Assembly: GCA_018816735.1 (NCBI GenBank)
Contig: JAHIVH010000054.1
Span: forward strand, 62,001-126,000
Source of the DNA: Pseudomonadota bacterium
GTDB lineage: Bacteria; Desulfobacterota; Desulfobacteria; Desulfobacterales; JAHIVH01
DNA length: 64,000 nucleotides
Direction of reading: 5' to 3'
The notes beneath the pieces were generated by a model. That model had not been told where the DNA came from. It did no database searches and was given only the letters and a program-made list of their open reading frames with translations. Position 1 is the stretch's first letter. The number at the start of each line of letters is the position of its first letter. The position numbers and the translations under genes were made by a program. This document shows, one piece after another, positions 16,772-24,999 of the stretch.

Positions 16772-17578
16772 TCATTTCATGAGCGTGAGGAAGAACTCAA
16801 GGGAGGACTGGAGGTTTTGATAGGAAAACACCTCAAGAGAAATGCCGCCCTGATAGGTTTTGAGCATCGCTCCGATGGTATCGGTTTCGCCTTCTGTCAG
16901 ATATGAAAGCGCTTGATGATCTTTTGGGATTTCGCCGGTTCTGTCTACACCATGGAGGTGCATCATGGTGATTTTCTCTCCATAAAGGAGGATCATTTTG
17001 CGTAAATCCTGATTGGTGAGGATCAGATGGCCCACATCCATGCACACGGATGTGTGGATCGTATCGACCACCGGCTTTAACCACTCAAACGGGAAAAGCA
17101 GGGTTTCAATGGAAATGGTCTGGGGATCAACTCCTGTGGCGACCAGCTCCTCAAGACTTTTGAGGCTGTTTTCCTCCCATACCGGCCTTTGGATCTCACG
17201 GTTTTTTTCACGCCCAAAAGGGAGATGAAGGGTGAATGTCTCCGGTGACAGGGGATGCATCCGCTCAAAGACCTTCTTCATGATATCTACGGCCAGTTTC
17301 CGAGGCACATCAGAAAAACCCGAGAGTGAAATATCCGTTGGCAGATGGACGTTGTAGGTGATATTGAATTCTTCTTTGAGAGAAAGAAGGGTTTTGATCT
17401 GGTCTGTTGAAGGCAGCCTTTCAGCGGGCATGCTTTCTAAAATGAGCAGTTCAATTTCATCCATGAAGGGGCCGAGCTTTTCCACATTGGGAACAATATC
17501 TTCAGGGTAGATAAAAGACGGGCATCCCAGCCTGAACGGATAACGTCCTTTTGGGTGACAGGTGAGGTCAGGGTACAT
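16772..17578 (-). CDS. cbiR: CbiR-like cobamide-remodelling phosphodiesterase (TIM barrel)
   Basis: This 268-residue protein has the AP-endonuclease-2/xylose-isomerase-like TIM barrel fold. Candidate metal ligands lie in YNVHLPTD, FTLHLPFG, ISIETLLFP, MDVGHL, MMHLHG and ISLEVF. It is the last gene of the cobamide operon, with one base between it and cbiB. CbiR, known from Akkermansia, removes the nucleotide loop of cobamides so that they can be rebuilt with another lower ligand. The length, fold and location fit, and such genes are known in Desulfobacterota cobamide operons. Without a sequence comparison the assignment remains a strong inference. Confidence 0.7.
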   Translation of the reverse strand: MYPDLTCHPKGRYPFRLGCPSFIYPEDIVPNVEKLGPFMDEIELLILESMPAERLPSTDQIKTLLSLKEEFNITYNVHLPTDISLSGFSDVPRKLAVDIMKKVFERMHPLSPETFTLHLPFGREKNREIQRPVWEENSLKSLEELVATGVDPQTISIETLLFPFEWLKPVVDTIHTSVCMDVGHLILTNQDLRKMILLYGEKITMMHLHGVDRTGEIPKDHQALSYLTEGETDTIGAMLKTYQGGISLEVFSYQNLQSSLEFFLTLMK

Positions 17579-17579
17579 G

Positions 17580-18536
17580 TCATCCTCCCCGTAAAAGTGT
17601 GATGATCGATAATAAAAAGACCCATAGTGAGGCAGATACCATCATGAGTCTGCAGGCAGCCTTGATATGATCGGGAACCCCATCTCTAAAATGTTCTCCA
17701 ATATACGGTTTCTCAACGATTTTGCCGTGATACCTGTTTGGACCGCCAAGCCTTACCTGAAGCGCACCTGAGAAGGCGGCTTCCGGATATCCGGAGTTGG
17801 GACTTTTATGGTTGTTCCGGTCTTTTAATCCTGAAGCAAACGCGGATTGGCCGTTTTTAAACAGGAGCTGGGCAGCCAGGGAAATCACAAAAAGAGACAG
17901 GCGGGCCGGGATGAAATTGGCCGCGTCATCTATTCTGGCCGCACCTTTTCCAAAATCGATATAGGTGTCGTTTTTGTATCCGACCATTGAATCGAGGGTA
18001 TTGATCATTTTAAAACAAACGGCAAACGGCACACCAAAAAGAGCGCCATAAAATAACGGAGATATGACGCCATCCACCAGGTTTTCGGCCACGGTTTCAA
18101 CCGCAGCCCTGGAGACACCCGTCTCGGAAAGTGTATCTACTTCCCGTCCAACGATCCATTTCAGTTTTTGACGGGCAGCGTCTATGCCTTCTTCTGCTAA
18201 TGCATGATAGACGCCCATGGCTGCCTGTTTGAGTGATTTTACGGAAACGCAGAAGTATAAAAGCACAATTTCGGATATCGTTCCCAGGGCCGGATGAAGG
18301 GCGTGCATGGCCTGAATCAGGAAAAGGCTTGAGATAAGGGAAAGGCCGATTAAAAACAGGGCAAACACAAGGCCGTTTACCTGAGTCCCACAAGGGAGTT
18401 TTCTGAATCCGGGTTCAAAGAAAAGGATTCCCTTTCCCATGAGCCTCACCGGATGAGGCAGTTTTTCAGGATCACCCACAAGGAGGTCCAGAAGAAACGC
18501 TGATATTAAAATGACAAAAGACATAGGCTTATCCAT
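17580..18536 (-). CDS. cbiB: Adenosylcobinamide-phosphate synthase CbiB
   Basis: This 318-residue polytopic membrane protein starts with a hydrophobic helix and then the family signature DLLVGDPEKLPHPVRLMG. Other family segments are VAENLVDGVISPLFYG, NTLDSMVGYK and the C-terminal LGGPNRYHG with KPYIG. CbiB joins adenosylcobyric acid to (R)-1-aminopropan-2-ol phosphate or ethanolamine phosphate. The length matches the family. It overlaps cobD by 8 bp and abuts cbiR. The family assignment is secure. Confidence 0.93.
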   Translation of the reverse strand: MDKPMSFVILISAFLLDLLVGDPEKLPHPVRLMGKGILFFEPGFRKLPCGTQVNGLVFALFLIGLSLISSLFLIQAMHALHPALGTISEIVLLYFCVSVKSLKQAAMGVYHALAEEGIDAARQKLKWIVGREVDTLSETGVSRAAVETVAENLVDGVISPLFYGALFGVPFAVCFKMINTLDSMVGYKNDTYIDFGKGAARIDDAANFIPARLSLFVISLAAQLLFKNGQSAFASGLKDRNNHKSPNSGYPEAAFSGALQVRLGGPNRYHGKIVEKPYIGEHFRDGVPDHIKAACRLMMVSASLWVFLLSIITLLRGG

Positions 18537-19617
18537 TCACGCCAAGGATTTGGATCAGTTTGTCGGCCAGTTTGGTGTTGGTATCCCGGTCTTTCAGGGA
18601 TACCCGGATAAACCGGTCTGACAGGCCTTTGAAATTGGTGCAGTTCCGGATCAGAATCCGGTGGGAAAGAAGCGCGTCACAGACCGGTCCTGCCTTTTGT
18701 GGCCCGATTAATTTCCCCAGGATGTAAGGGGTGTGACCTTCAAAAAACGTGATATTCTTCACATGCCTGAACCGGGACAGAAACCGGGTTCTCTCTTCTT
18801 CCACAAAGGTAATCGTCTTTTTGATAAAGGCGTCGATCCCGTTTTCAGGGTCTGTCAGATAAAACACGGCCATATGGGCCAGGCTGTTGACACTCCAGGG
18901 GGTCATGAACCGGTGAAATTTTTCGATGATCCCAGCATGACCGATCAGAAAACCGGTTCGGAGTCCGGGAATCCGGAAGATTTTGGACATGGAGTTCAGC
19001 ACAAGCACGTTTTGGAAAAGGGGGGCGTTCGAAAATGTCAGGGCCTGATAATTGGGCACAAAGGGCAGGTAGGATTCATCGATCACGAAAAGCGTATCCG
19101 GGCATGTTTTGACTATCCGCGTCAGGTCTTCTTTTGGGATCACCTGCCCGGTGGGGTTATTGGGGTTGCAGATGAAAACCGCGTCTTTTTTTTGTGCCAC
19201 TAAAGAAAGCGCTTCCATGTCCGGCCTGAATCCGTTGTCTTCTGTCGCAAAGAAAAGCCCAAAAGGCCTTTCATACATGGAAAGCGCATCCCCATAATCC
19301 GAATAGGTCGGCGCCAAGATCAGGGAATGTGAAAGGGAAAGCGCCTGGGGAATCGCATAGATCAACTGGGTGGTGCCGTTTCCGGCAATAATGTTTTTTT
19401 TTTCGAGTCCATACCGGTCTGCGATTTTTCTGCAGATGCCGCCTGCATCCACTTCCGGCAGGCTGCCGATCACCTGGAGGTGGTCTTTCAGGTAGTCATG
19501 AAATCCTTCAGGCCATCCTATCGGATTCAGGTTACTGCTCATATCGATGATGTCTTCTATGCGGCAGTCCAGTTTTTCAGCCGCGTCCCGTACATTTCCC
19601 CCGTGGCCCTTGATCAT
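18529..19617 (-). CDS. cobD: L-threonine-O-3-phosphate decarboxylase CobD
   Basis: The product is 362 residues when started at the ATG at 19617, preceded by AGGAGGT. The open frame extends to 19782, but that extra part overlaps cobS and is unlike the family. It has a PLP fold-type I aminotransferase layout: GHGGNV start, AGNGTTQLIY, CNPNNPTGQVI, DESYLPF, the Schiff-base lysine in SMSKIFRIPGLRTG, and RVSLKD. CobD makes aminopropanol phosphate for CbiB. It overlaps cobS by 4 bp (ATGA). The histidinol-phosphate aminotransferase family is similar, but operon context favours CobD. Confidence 0.9.
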   Translation of the reverse strand: MIKGHGGNVRDAAEKLDCRIEDIIDMSSNLNPIGWPEGFHDYLKDHLQVIGSLPEVDAGGICRKIADRYGLEKKNIIAGNGTTQLIYAIPQALSLSHSLILAPTYSDYGDALSMYERPFGLFFATEDNGFRPDMEALSLVAQKKDAVFICNPNNPTGQVIPKEDLTRIVKTCPDTLFVIDESYLPFVPNYQALTFSNAPLFQNVLVLNSMSKIFRIPGLRTGFLIGHAGIIEKFHRFMTPWSVNSLAHMAVFYLTDPENGIDAFIKKTITFVEEERTRFLSRFRHVKNITFFEGHTPYILGKLIGPQKAGPVCDALLSHRILIRNCTNFKGLSDRFIRVSLKDRDTNTKLADKLIQILGVNG

Positions 19618-20339
19618 ACCAGACCTCCTGCCACAAGGAGAAATAAAAAGGCTTCGGTCGTTTCCGTCATTGCGCCCAGCATGTCGCCGGTGATGCACCC
19701 GAGCCGTTTTTTGTAATACAATAAAATCAGGCCGATCAAAATGGCGTAAGATATATTCAGCACCATTCCCCTGAATCCGCAAAAGAGCGACAGGAGTAGC
19801 GGAAGGGCTAAAAACCTGAAAAATGAAATCCCCATGGGGCGGTCAAACAGATCCTTTCCAATACCGTTTTCCGGTCTGCCATAGGGGAGAAATTTCATGC
19901 CGAACAGCATGCTTCCCCGTGAGTATGCGGGGATAAGAAAAAGAAAAAGTGATCGATGATCGTCAAGGGTTGAGATACCTGCCCATTTTACGGCCAGAAC
20001 GGAAACCGTTACGATCATTCCCATGGCGCCGATCCTGCTGTCTTTCATGATCGCAAGCATCCGGTCCCTGCCTCTGTGGCTCAACAGGCCGTCTGCCGAA
20101 TCTGAAAGCCCGTCCAGATGAAAGGCGCCGGTTAGCATGATCATGACCAGAACATCTAAGAGGGATGCCACCGGCACCGGCCAGAATGAAATGAAAACCT
20201 GGTCGCAAAGGAGAAGAATAAATCCGCACAGCAGGCCCACAAGGGGAAAAAAGGGGGCCATGTCATCCGGGTCGAAGAAACCGGCTTTTCCTGCAGGGAG
20301 CGTGGTGATGAACTGAATGGCGGAAACGAATTTTTTCAT
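19614..20339 (-). CDS. cobS: Adenosylcobinamide-GDP ribazoletransferase CobS
   Basis: This 241-residue protein with about six hydrophobic segments opens with the family FVSAIQFITTLP. It carries the acidic motif GAFHLDGLSDSADGLL that binds the metal and phosphates, followed by MKDSRIGAMG. CobS makes cobalamin 5'-phosphate from adenosylcobinamide-GDP and alpha-ribazole phosphate at the membrane. It overlaps cobU by 4 bp and cobD by 4 bp. No CobT is present in the window, so the lower-ligand activation step must be encoded elsewhere. Confidence 0.93.
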   Translation of the reverse strand: MKKFVSAIQFITTLPAGKAGFFDPDDMAPFFPLVGLLCGFILLLCDQVFISFWPVPVASLLDVLVMIMLTGAFHLDGLSDSADGLLSHRGRDRMLAIMKDSRIGAMGMIVTVSVLAVKWAGISTLDDHRSLFLFLIPAYSRGSMLFGMKFLPYGRPENGIGKDLFDRPMGISFFRFLALPLLLSLFCGFRGMVLNISYAILIGLILLYYKKRLGCITGDMLGAMTETTEAFLFLLVAGGLV

Positions 20340-20896
20340 GAGTCACCTGGGGACGGCTTGATCGTGACCGGAATTCCTGCAACCATCCAGACAACCTGAT
20401 CCGAGGCTTTGGCCATTTTCTGATTCACGAACCCGGCCATATCCCGGAATAATCTGGCCAGCTTGTTTTCCGGAACGATGCCTGTGCCCACCTCGTTTGA
20501 AACAAGAATCACCGGGCATCTGACTGTTGTTATGGCGGCTATCAGCTCTTCGGTCATTTTAAAAATATCCGATTGGGTCATGTCTGCCATGAGCATTTTG
20601 GTGACCCATAAGGTCAGGCAATCGACCAGAATCACGTCTGCCTGGCCATGAAGTTTTTCGATTGCCTGGGGCAGGTCAAGGGGCGTTTCCACCGTTTTCC
20701 ATGTGGCGTCTCTGACGTCCTGATGCTTTTGTACCCGGTCTTTCATTTCGTCATCAAGCGGTACACACGTGGCCACGTAGACTCTGTTTCTCTCTGCCAT
20801 CTTTTCAGCGAGCATCATGGCATGACTGCTCTTGCCGCTTCTGCACCCACCGATGACCAGTATTTTTTGTTTCAAAACCGTTGTCTCCCCTTTCAC
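20336..20896 (-). CDS. cobU: Adenosylcobinamide kinase/guanylyltransferase CobU
   Basis: This 186-residue protein has the Walker A motif GGCRSGKSS, then the RVQKHQ segment whose histidine is the probable guanylylated residue. LVDCLTLWVTKML and LVSNEVGTGIVP follow, both family hallmarks. It phosphorylates adenosylcobinamide and transfers GMP to it, supplying the CobS substrate. Length and motifs match the family. The start overlaps the cbiP stop by 4 bp, giving translational coupling. Confidence 0.94.
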   Translation of the reverse strand: MKGETTVLKQKILVIGGCRSGKSSHAMMLAEKMAERNRVYVATCVPLDDEMKDRVQKHQDVRDATWKTVETPLDLPQAIEKLHGQADVILVDCLTLWVTKMLMADMTQSDIFKMTEELIAAITTVRCPVILVSNEVGTGIVPENKLARLFRDMAGFVNQKMAKASDQVVWMVAGIPVTIKPSPGDS

Positions 20897-22413
20897 AATC
20901 CCATCATGTCTTCTATTTTTTCCATATCCACGAATGTTTCAAAATGTTTTGCCAGTAAATCATATTCCCGGTTCCTTGCTTCAAGTCCCCCTGTCTCAGG
21001 CACATCCGCTTCAGGCAAGCCGATCTGTCCGAGCCATTTTTTCAAAATGCCCGGTGAATCAAACAGGCCATGAAGATAGGTACCCATGATTCTCCCGTGG
21101 TCTGTCGCGCATCCATCCACATCCTTCAGGGGGGTTTCGTTTCTTTTTGTCACCTGAAAAACCGGTTCACCACCTTTATTCCCGGTATGTCCCATATGAA
21201 TTTCATAACCAAGGCCTTTTTCACCCTGCCATTCGACCCAGGTGAGGGACGTGGTCTTGGGCGCCTTTAGTGTGGTATGAACCGGCAGAAGCCCCAACCC
21301 TTTTATCGATTCCTTGTCACTTTCAAGCCCTTCCGGGTCGTGGACGATTTCTCCCAGCATCTGAAATCCACCGCAAATTCCCAGAATATGCCCGCCATTG
21401 TTGGCATACGCCGTCAAAGCAGTGTGAAACTGCGTGTGCCGCAACCAGAGGAGGTCTTCGATGGTGTTTTTAGACCCGGGAATAATCACGGCGCTCGCCA
21501 TCGTCAAATCCTCCGGCCGGTCCAGGAATCTCAAATCAATATCTTTGACCCGTGAAAGCGGATCAACATCATTGAAGTTGGCAATATGCGGCAGCCGGAT
21601 GACCGCCACCACCGGTTTCCCGGATCTGTTTTTCAGACCCTTTGGAACCGATTCGATGGCCACGGAGTCTTCGGCCTCGATCAGGATATGGTCATACCAG
21701 GGCAGCACGCCAAAAACAGGCCGGGTCGTTTTCTCCTCGATCCATGAGACCCCGTCATGAAAGAGACGGCTATCGCCCCTGAATTTATTGATGATAAATC
21801 CCTTGATCAGGGCCTTCTGGGTTTCCGATATACAGGAAAGGGTTCCCAGGATCTGGGCAAACACCCCCCCTTTATTGATATCAGCGACCAGAATGACCGA
21901 TGAACCGGCATATTCCGCCATGGGCAGATTCACGATATCGTGGGGCATCAAATTCACTTCCGCGCATGATCCGGCCCCTTCCATGATGATCAGGTCATAC
22001 TCGTCTCTCAGCCGGTTCAACGCCATCTTCGCTTCAGTAAAAAGATGCTCTTTTTTGCCGTGATACTCAACTGCCGTGCTGGTCGTAAATACTTTTCCCA
22101 GGAGAACCACCTGGGCGCCGGTCTGACTGGTCGGTTTCAGAAGGATGGGATTCATGTCCACATGGGGGGGGATGCCTGCTGCTTCTGCCTGAACAATCTG
22201 GGCCCGGCCCATTTCAAGGCCTTCCGGTGTAACACCCGAGTTATTGGACATGTTCTGGGCCTTGAACGGCGCCACATGGATCCCATGATTATAAAAATAG
22301 CGGCAAATGGCCGTTGTGACGATACTTTTTCCCACATCTGATCCGGTGCCAAACACCGAAATCACCGGGGCCGGTTTTTTGCGTTTACTTTTCAATGCCG
22401 ACTCTCGCCACAA
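20893..22413 (-). CDS. cbiP: Adenosylcobyric acid synthase CbiP (CobQ)
   Basis: This 506-residue protein has the P-loop-like GTGSDVGKS near residue 22, APFKAQNMSNNSGV, LMEGAGSCAEVNL-type segments, and a C-terminal class I glutamine amidotransferase domain with the nucleophile in LGICGGFQMLG and the histidine of YLHGLFD. It amidates four side chains of the corrin ring. The ATG at 22413 overlaps cobO by 29 bp; a TTG at about 22392 is an alternative start that would shorten the overlap. It sits second in the operon. Confidence 0.94.
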   Translation of the reverse strand: MWRESALKSKRKKPAPVISVFGTGSDVGKSIVTTAICRYFYNHGIHVAPFKAQNMSNNSGVTPEGLEMGRAQIVQAEAAGIPPHVDMNPILLKPTSQTGAQVVLLGKVFTTSTAVEYHGKKEHLFTEAKMALNRLRDEYDLIIMEGAGSCAEVNLMPHDIVNLPMAEYAGSSVILVADINKGGVFAQILGTLSCISETQKALIKGFIINKFRGDSRLFHDGVSWIEEKTTRPVFGVLPWYDHILIEAEDSVAIESVPKGLKNRSGKPVVAVIRLPHIANFNDVDPLSRVKDIDLRFLDRPEDLTMASAVIIPGSKNTIEDLLWLRHTQFHTALTAYANNGGHILGICGGFQMLGEIVHDPEGLESDKESIKGLGLLPVHTTLKAPKTTSLTWVEWQGEKGLGYEIHMGHTGNKGGEPVFQVTKRNETPLKDVDGCATDHGRIMGTYLHGLFDSPGILKKWLGQIGLPEADVPETGGLEARNREYDLLAKHFETFVDMEKIEDMMGL

Positions 22414-22900
22414 CGCCTTTGTTATAGTAGTGTTTGATTTCCAGCATTTCGGTCACCAGATCCGCTTTTTCAATCACGGAAGGGAGGGCGCCCCGGCCGG
22501 TGATAACCAGTTCCACTTGAGGCGGTTTGGTGTCCATCAGATCAAGAAGGTCTTTTTCGGGAAAAAGTCCCAGGCTGACCGCCACATTTCCTTCTTCCAG
22601 AATGACCACATCAAATTCACCGTCTTTTATTCTTTTTTCTATTTCCTTGAGACCGTCTGATGCACTTTGGATATCCTCAGGAGAGGGTTTGTTCTTGATA
22701 AACCGGCCTTTGCCAAACTGTTTTACGGTGATGAGATCGGAAAAACGCTCTAACGCTTTGATCTCACTGTAATCCCCCATTTTGATGAACTGGCCGATAA
22801 AGACCTTGAGTCCCGCTCCGGCAGCCCTCACAGACAATCCGATGGCTGCGGTGGTCTTTCCTTTTCCATTTCCCGTATAGACCTGAATATATCCCTTCAT
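22385..22900 (-). CDS. cobO: Cob(I)yrinic acid a,c-diamide adenosyltransferase CobO (BtuR)
   Basis: This 171-residue protein starts with VYTGNGKGKTTAAIGL, the BtuR/CobO P-loop, then GLKVFIGQFIKMGDYSE and later LEEGNVAVSLGLFP and ELVITGRGA. It attaches the 5'-deoxyadenosyl group to the corrinoid cobalt. It is the first gene of a seven-gene minus-strand operon (cobO-cbiP-cobU-cobS-cobD-cbiB-cbiR). No cobalamin riboswitch was recognised in the 195 bases upstream. Confidence 0.93.
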   Translation of the reverse strand: MKGYIQVYTGNGKGKTTAAIGLSVRAAGAGLKVFIGQFIKMGDYSEIKALERFSDLITVKQFGKGRFIKNKPSPEDIQSASDGLKEIEKRIKDGEFDVVILEEGNVAVSLGLFPEKDLLDLMDTKPPQVELVITGRGALPSVIEKADLVTEMLEIKHYYNKGVVARVGIEK

Positions 22901-23037
22901 GAGTCACCTGTTATTTCTGATAATTTTAAAAAGACAGGTCCCAAGTCTGCCTGAAAGGCTTTGACATAGCACTTATTATCCGGATTATCAAACGATCCTG
23001 ACCCTGCCGGGAAAAAATTCCATGGCTATTGGACAAT

Positions 23038-23067
23038 AAAAAAGGCGGCCTTTTAAAGAAGACCGCC
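23038..23067 (-). terminator. Rho-independent terminator after the small membrane protein gene
   Basis: On the minus strand a 9-bp stem (GGCGGTCTT/AAGGCCGCC, one G-U pair) with a 6-base loop is followed by six T. It lies about 30 bases after the stop of the gene at 23096-23296 and separates it from the cobO operon. Confidence 0.85.
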
Positions 23068-23095
23068 CATGCAGGTTATAAATGAAATGGGTTAA

Positions 23096-23296
23096 TCAGG
23101 GGACAATTTCGCATCTGCTATCCAGATGGGCCTTGAAAAAATAGATGGACACGCCAAGAAACGTTCCGCCGACAATCAGTCCCAGAACCGGTAACACGGT
23201 AATACCGGATATCAAAAACAGGACAGCGATGATCAAAAAAAGAACGCCAAATCCAAATTTTGAAATTCGTTGATATGTGCAGTTTTCATTTTCCAT
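23096..23296 (-). CDS. Small two-helix membrane protein, DUF2892-like
   Basis: The product is 66 residues from the ATG at 23296, which has GGAGGT 5 bp upstream; the frame extends seven residues further without support. Two hydrophobic helices (FGVLFLIIAVLFLISG and VLGLIVGGTFLGVSIYFF) follow a short polar N-terminus (ENENCTYQRI). This resembles DUF2892 inner-membrane proteins, sometimes fused to rhodanese. No function is known. It has its own terminator at 23038-23067. Confidence 0.65.
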   Translation of the reverse strand: MENENCTYQRISKFGFGVLFLIIAVLFLISGITVLPVLGLIVGGTFLGVSIYFFKAHLDSRCEIVP

Positions 23297-23532
23297 GTAA
23301 CACCTCCGTATATACAAAAGAAATACTTTATATTTATAGTACTTGTAAATAAAATAATGTCTCGTGGCTGAAAGTCAAGCCCGTTTCAGAAATCAATCCG
23401 GCCAAAGTTTGGTTTCTTTTAAATTCATTCCACGCATTGTTAGGGGAACAATCAAAATTCCTTGACAAAACCTGCCATTTATAATTGAACCCAGACGTGA
23501 GTTTTTAAGAATAAACGCAGAGGCTTTTTTTA

Positions 23533-24996
23533 ATGCACTATCTCAACGATCCGAAACTTTTCAGGCAACAGTGTTATATCAATGGCGAATGGGTTGCAGC
23601 ATCATCAGGGCATACATTCGACATAACCAACCCATCTGACGGTTCTGTGATCGGTTCCGCACCGCTTCTTGATGGATTTGAAATCAATAGTGCTATTGAA
23701 GCCGCACACCGGTCGCTCCCGGAATGGAAAAGAAAAACCGCCAAAGAACGCTCCCTGATTTTAAAACACTGGGTGCGCCTGATCATGAACCATCAGGAAG
23801 ACCTGGCCACCATCGTGACCCTGGAGCAGGGCAAACCCTTTAAGGATGCAAAAGGTGAAATCACCTATGGTGCGTCCTATATCGAATGGTTTGCCGAAGA
23901 AGCAAAACGGATTTATGGTGAGATCATCCCTACGAATCATCCGGGCAATCGTATCCTGGTCAGCAAAGATCCGATTGGCGTGTGTGCCGCAATAACCCCC
24001 TGGAATTTTCCCTTTACCATGGTTACCCGGAAGATTGCCCCTGCCATAGCTGCAGGATGCACCATTGTTTTAAAGCCATCTGAGAAAACCCCTTTTTCCG
24101 CCCTGGCCCTTGCAGAACTGTCAAGGCGGGCAGGTCTTCCCAAAGGCGTCCTGAACGTGGTGACAGGCGATCCCGCAAAAATTGGCGGGATTCTGTCCAC
24201 CCATCCCCTGATCCGGAAACTGACCTTTACCGGGTCCACAGCCGTGGGAAAACACCTTTTAAAAAACTGTGCGGAAACCATTAAAAAGGTATCCCTGGAG
24301 CTGGGTGGCCATGCACCGTTCATTATATTTGACGATGCAGATATCGATTCGGCTGTAAAGGGCGCCATGATATCAAAATACAGAAATGCCGGTCAGACCT
24401 GTGTCTGCGCCAACAGATTCATTGTCCATGATGCAGTCTATGATATATTTACTCAAAAGCTGGTTGAACAGGTTCAAAAACTGAGCGTGGCAGACGGTTT
24501 TGCCGAAGGTGCTCAATTGGGGCCTCTGATTGACAGGGCCTCTTTGGACAAAATCGACATTCAGATTCAGGATGCCGTGTCCAAACATGCCAGAATCCTT
24601 GCCGGGGGAAATATACACGCTTTGGGTGGCACGTTTTTCCAGCCCACAGTTATCGGTGATGTGACCGCAGACATGAGAATTTCGCATGAAGAGACGTTTG
24701 GTCCGGTAGCGCCTGTTTCCCGTTTCCATACCGAACAGGAAGCCATTCAAATAGCCAATAATACGGAATCCGGTCTGGCTGCCTATCTTTATACCAAAGA
24801 CATCAGCCGTATCTTCAGAATTTCGGAAAGTCTCGAATACGGGATCGTGAGTGTCAATACGGGTATTTTTTCAAATGAGGCCGCTCCGTTTGGCGGGGTC
24901 AAACAATCCGGCATCGGACGCGAAGGATCGAAATATGGTATTGAAGAATTTGTTGAAATCAAACAGATCTGTATCGGCGGAATCCTTCCTTCCTGA
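23533..24996 (+). CDS. gabD: NAD(P)-dependent succinate-semialdehyde dehydrogenase-like
   Basis: This 487-residue aldehyde dehydrogenase has the GabD-like opening CYINGEWVAASSG and DITNPSDGSVIG. It shows the cofactor-site segments TPWNFPFTMVTRKIAPA, FTGSTAVGK and LELGGHAPFIIF, and the catalytic cysteine C290 in NAGQTC. The GabD-specific YGASYIEWFAEEAKRIYGEIIP segment favours succinate semialdehyde as substrate, giving succinate. No GABA transaminase or transporter lies nearby, so 4-hydroxybutyrate or 2-oxoglutarate routes are equally possible. A clear promoter was not found: the TTGACA at 23462 and TATAAT at 23480 are only 12 bp apart. Confidence 0.88.
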   Translation: MHYLNDPKLFRQQCYINGEWVAASSGHTFDITNPSDGSVIGSAPLLDGFEINSAIEAAHRSLPEWKRKTAKERSLILKHWVRLIMNHQEDLATIVTLEQGKPFKDAKGEITYGASYIEWFAEEAKRIYGEIIPTNHPGNRILVSKDPIGVCAAITPWNFPFTMVTRKIAPAIAAGCTIVLKPSEKTPFSALALAELSRRAGLPKGVLNVVTGDPAKIGGILSTHPLIRKLTFTGSTAVGKHLLKNCAETIKKVSLELGGHAPFIIFDDADIDSAVKGAMISKYRNAGQTCVCANRFIVHDAVYDIFTQKLVEQVQKLSVADGFAEGAQLGPLIDRASLDKIDIQIQDAVSKHARILAGGNIHALGGTFFQPTVIGDVTADMRISHEETFGPVAPVSRFHTEQEAIQIANNTESGLAAYLYTKDISRIFRISESLEYGIVSVNTGIFSNEAAPFGGVKQSGIGREGSKYGIEEFVEIKQICIGGILPS

Positions 24997-24999
24997 TCC

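Noticed and set aside
23462..23485. TTGACA and TATAAT upstream of gabD
   Set aside because: The two hexamers are only 12 bp apart, too close for a sigma-70 promoter.
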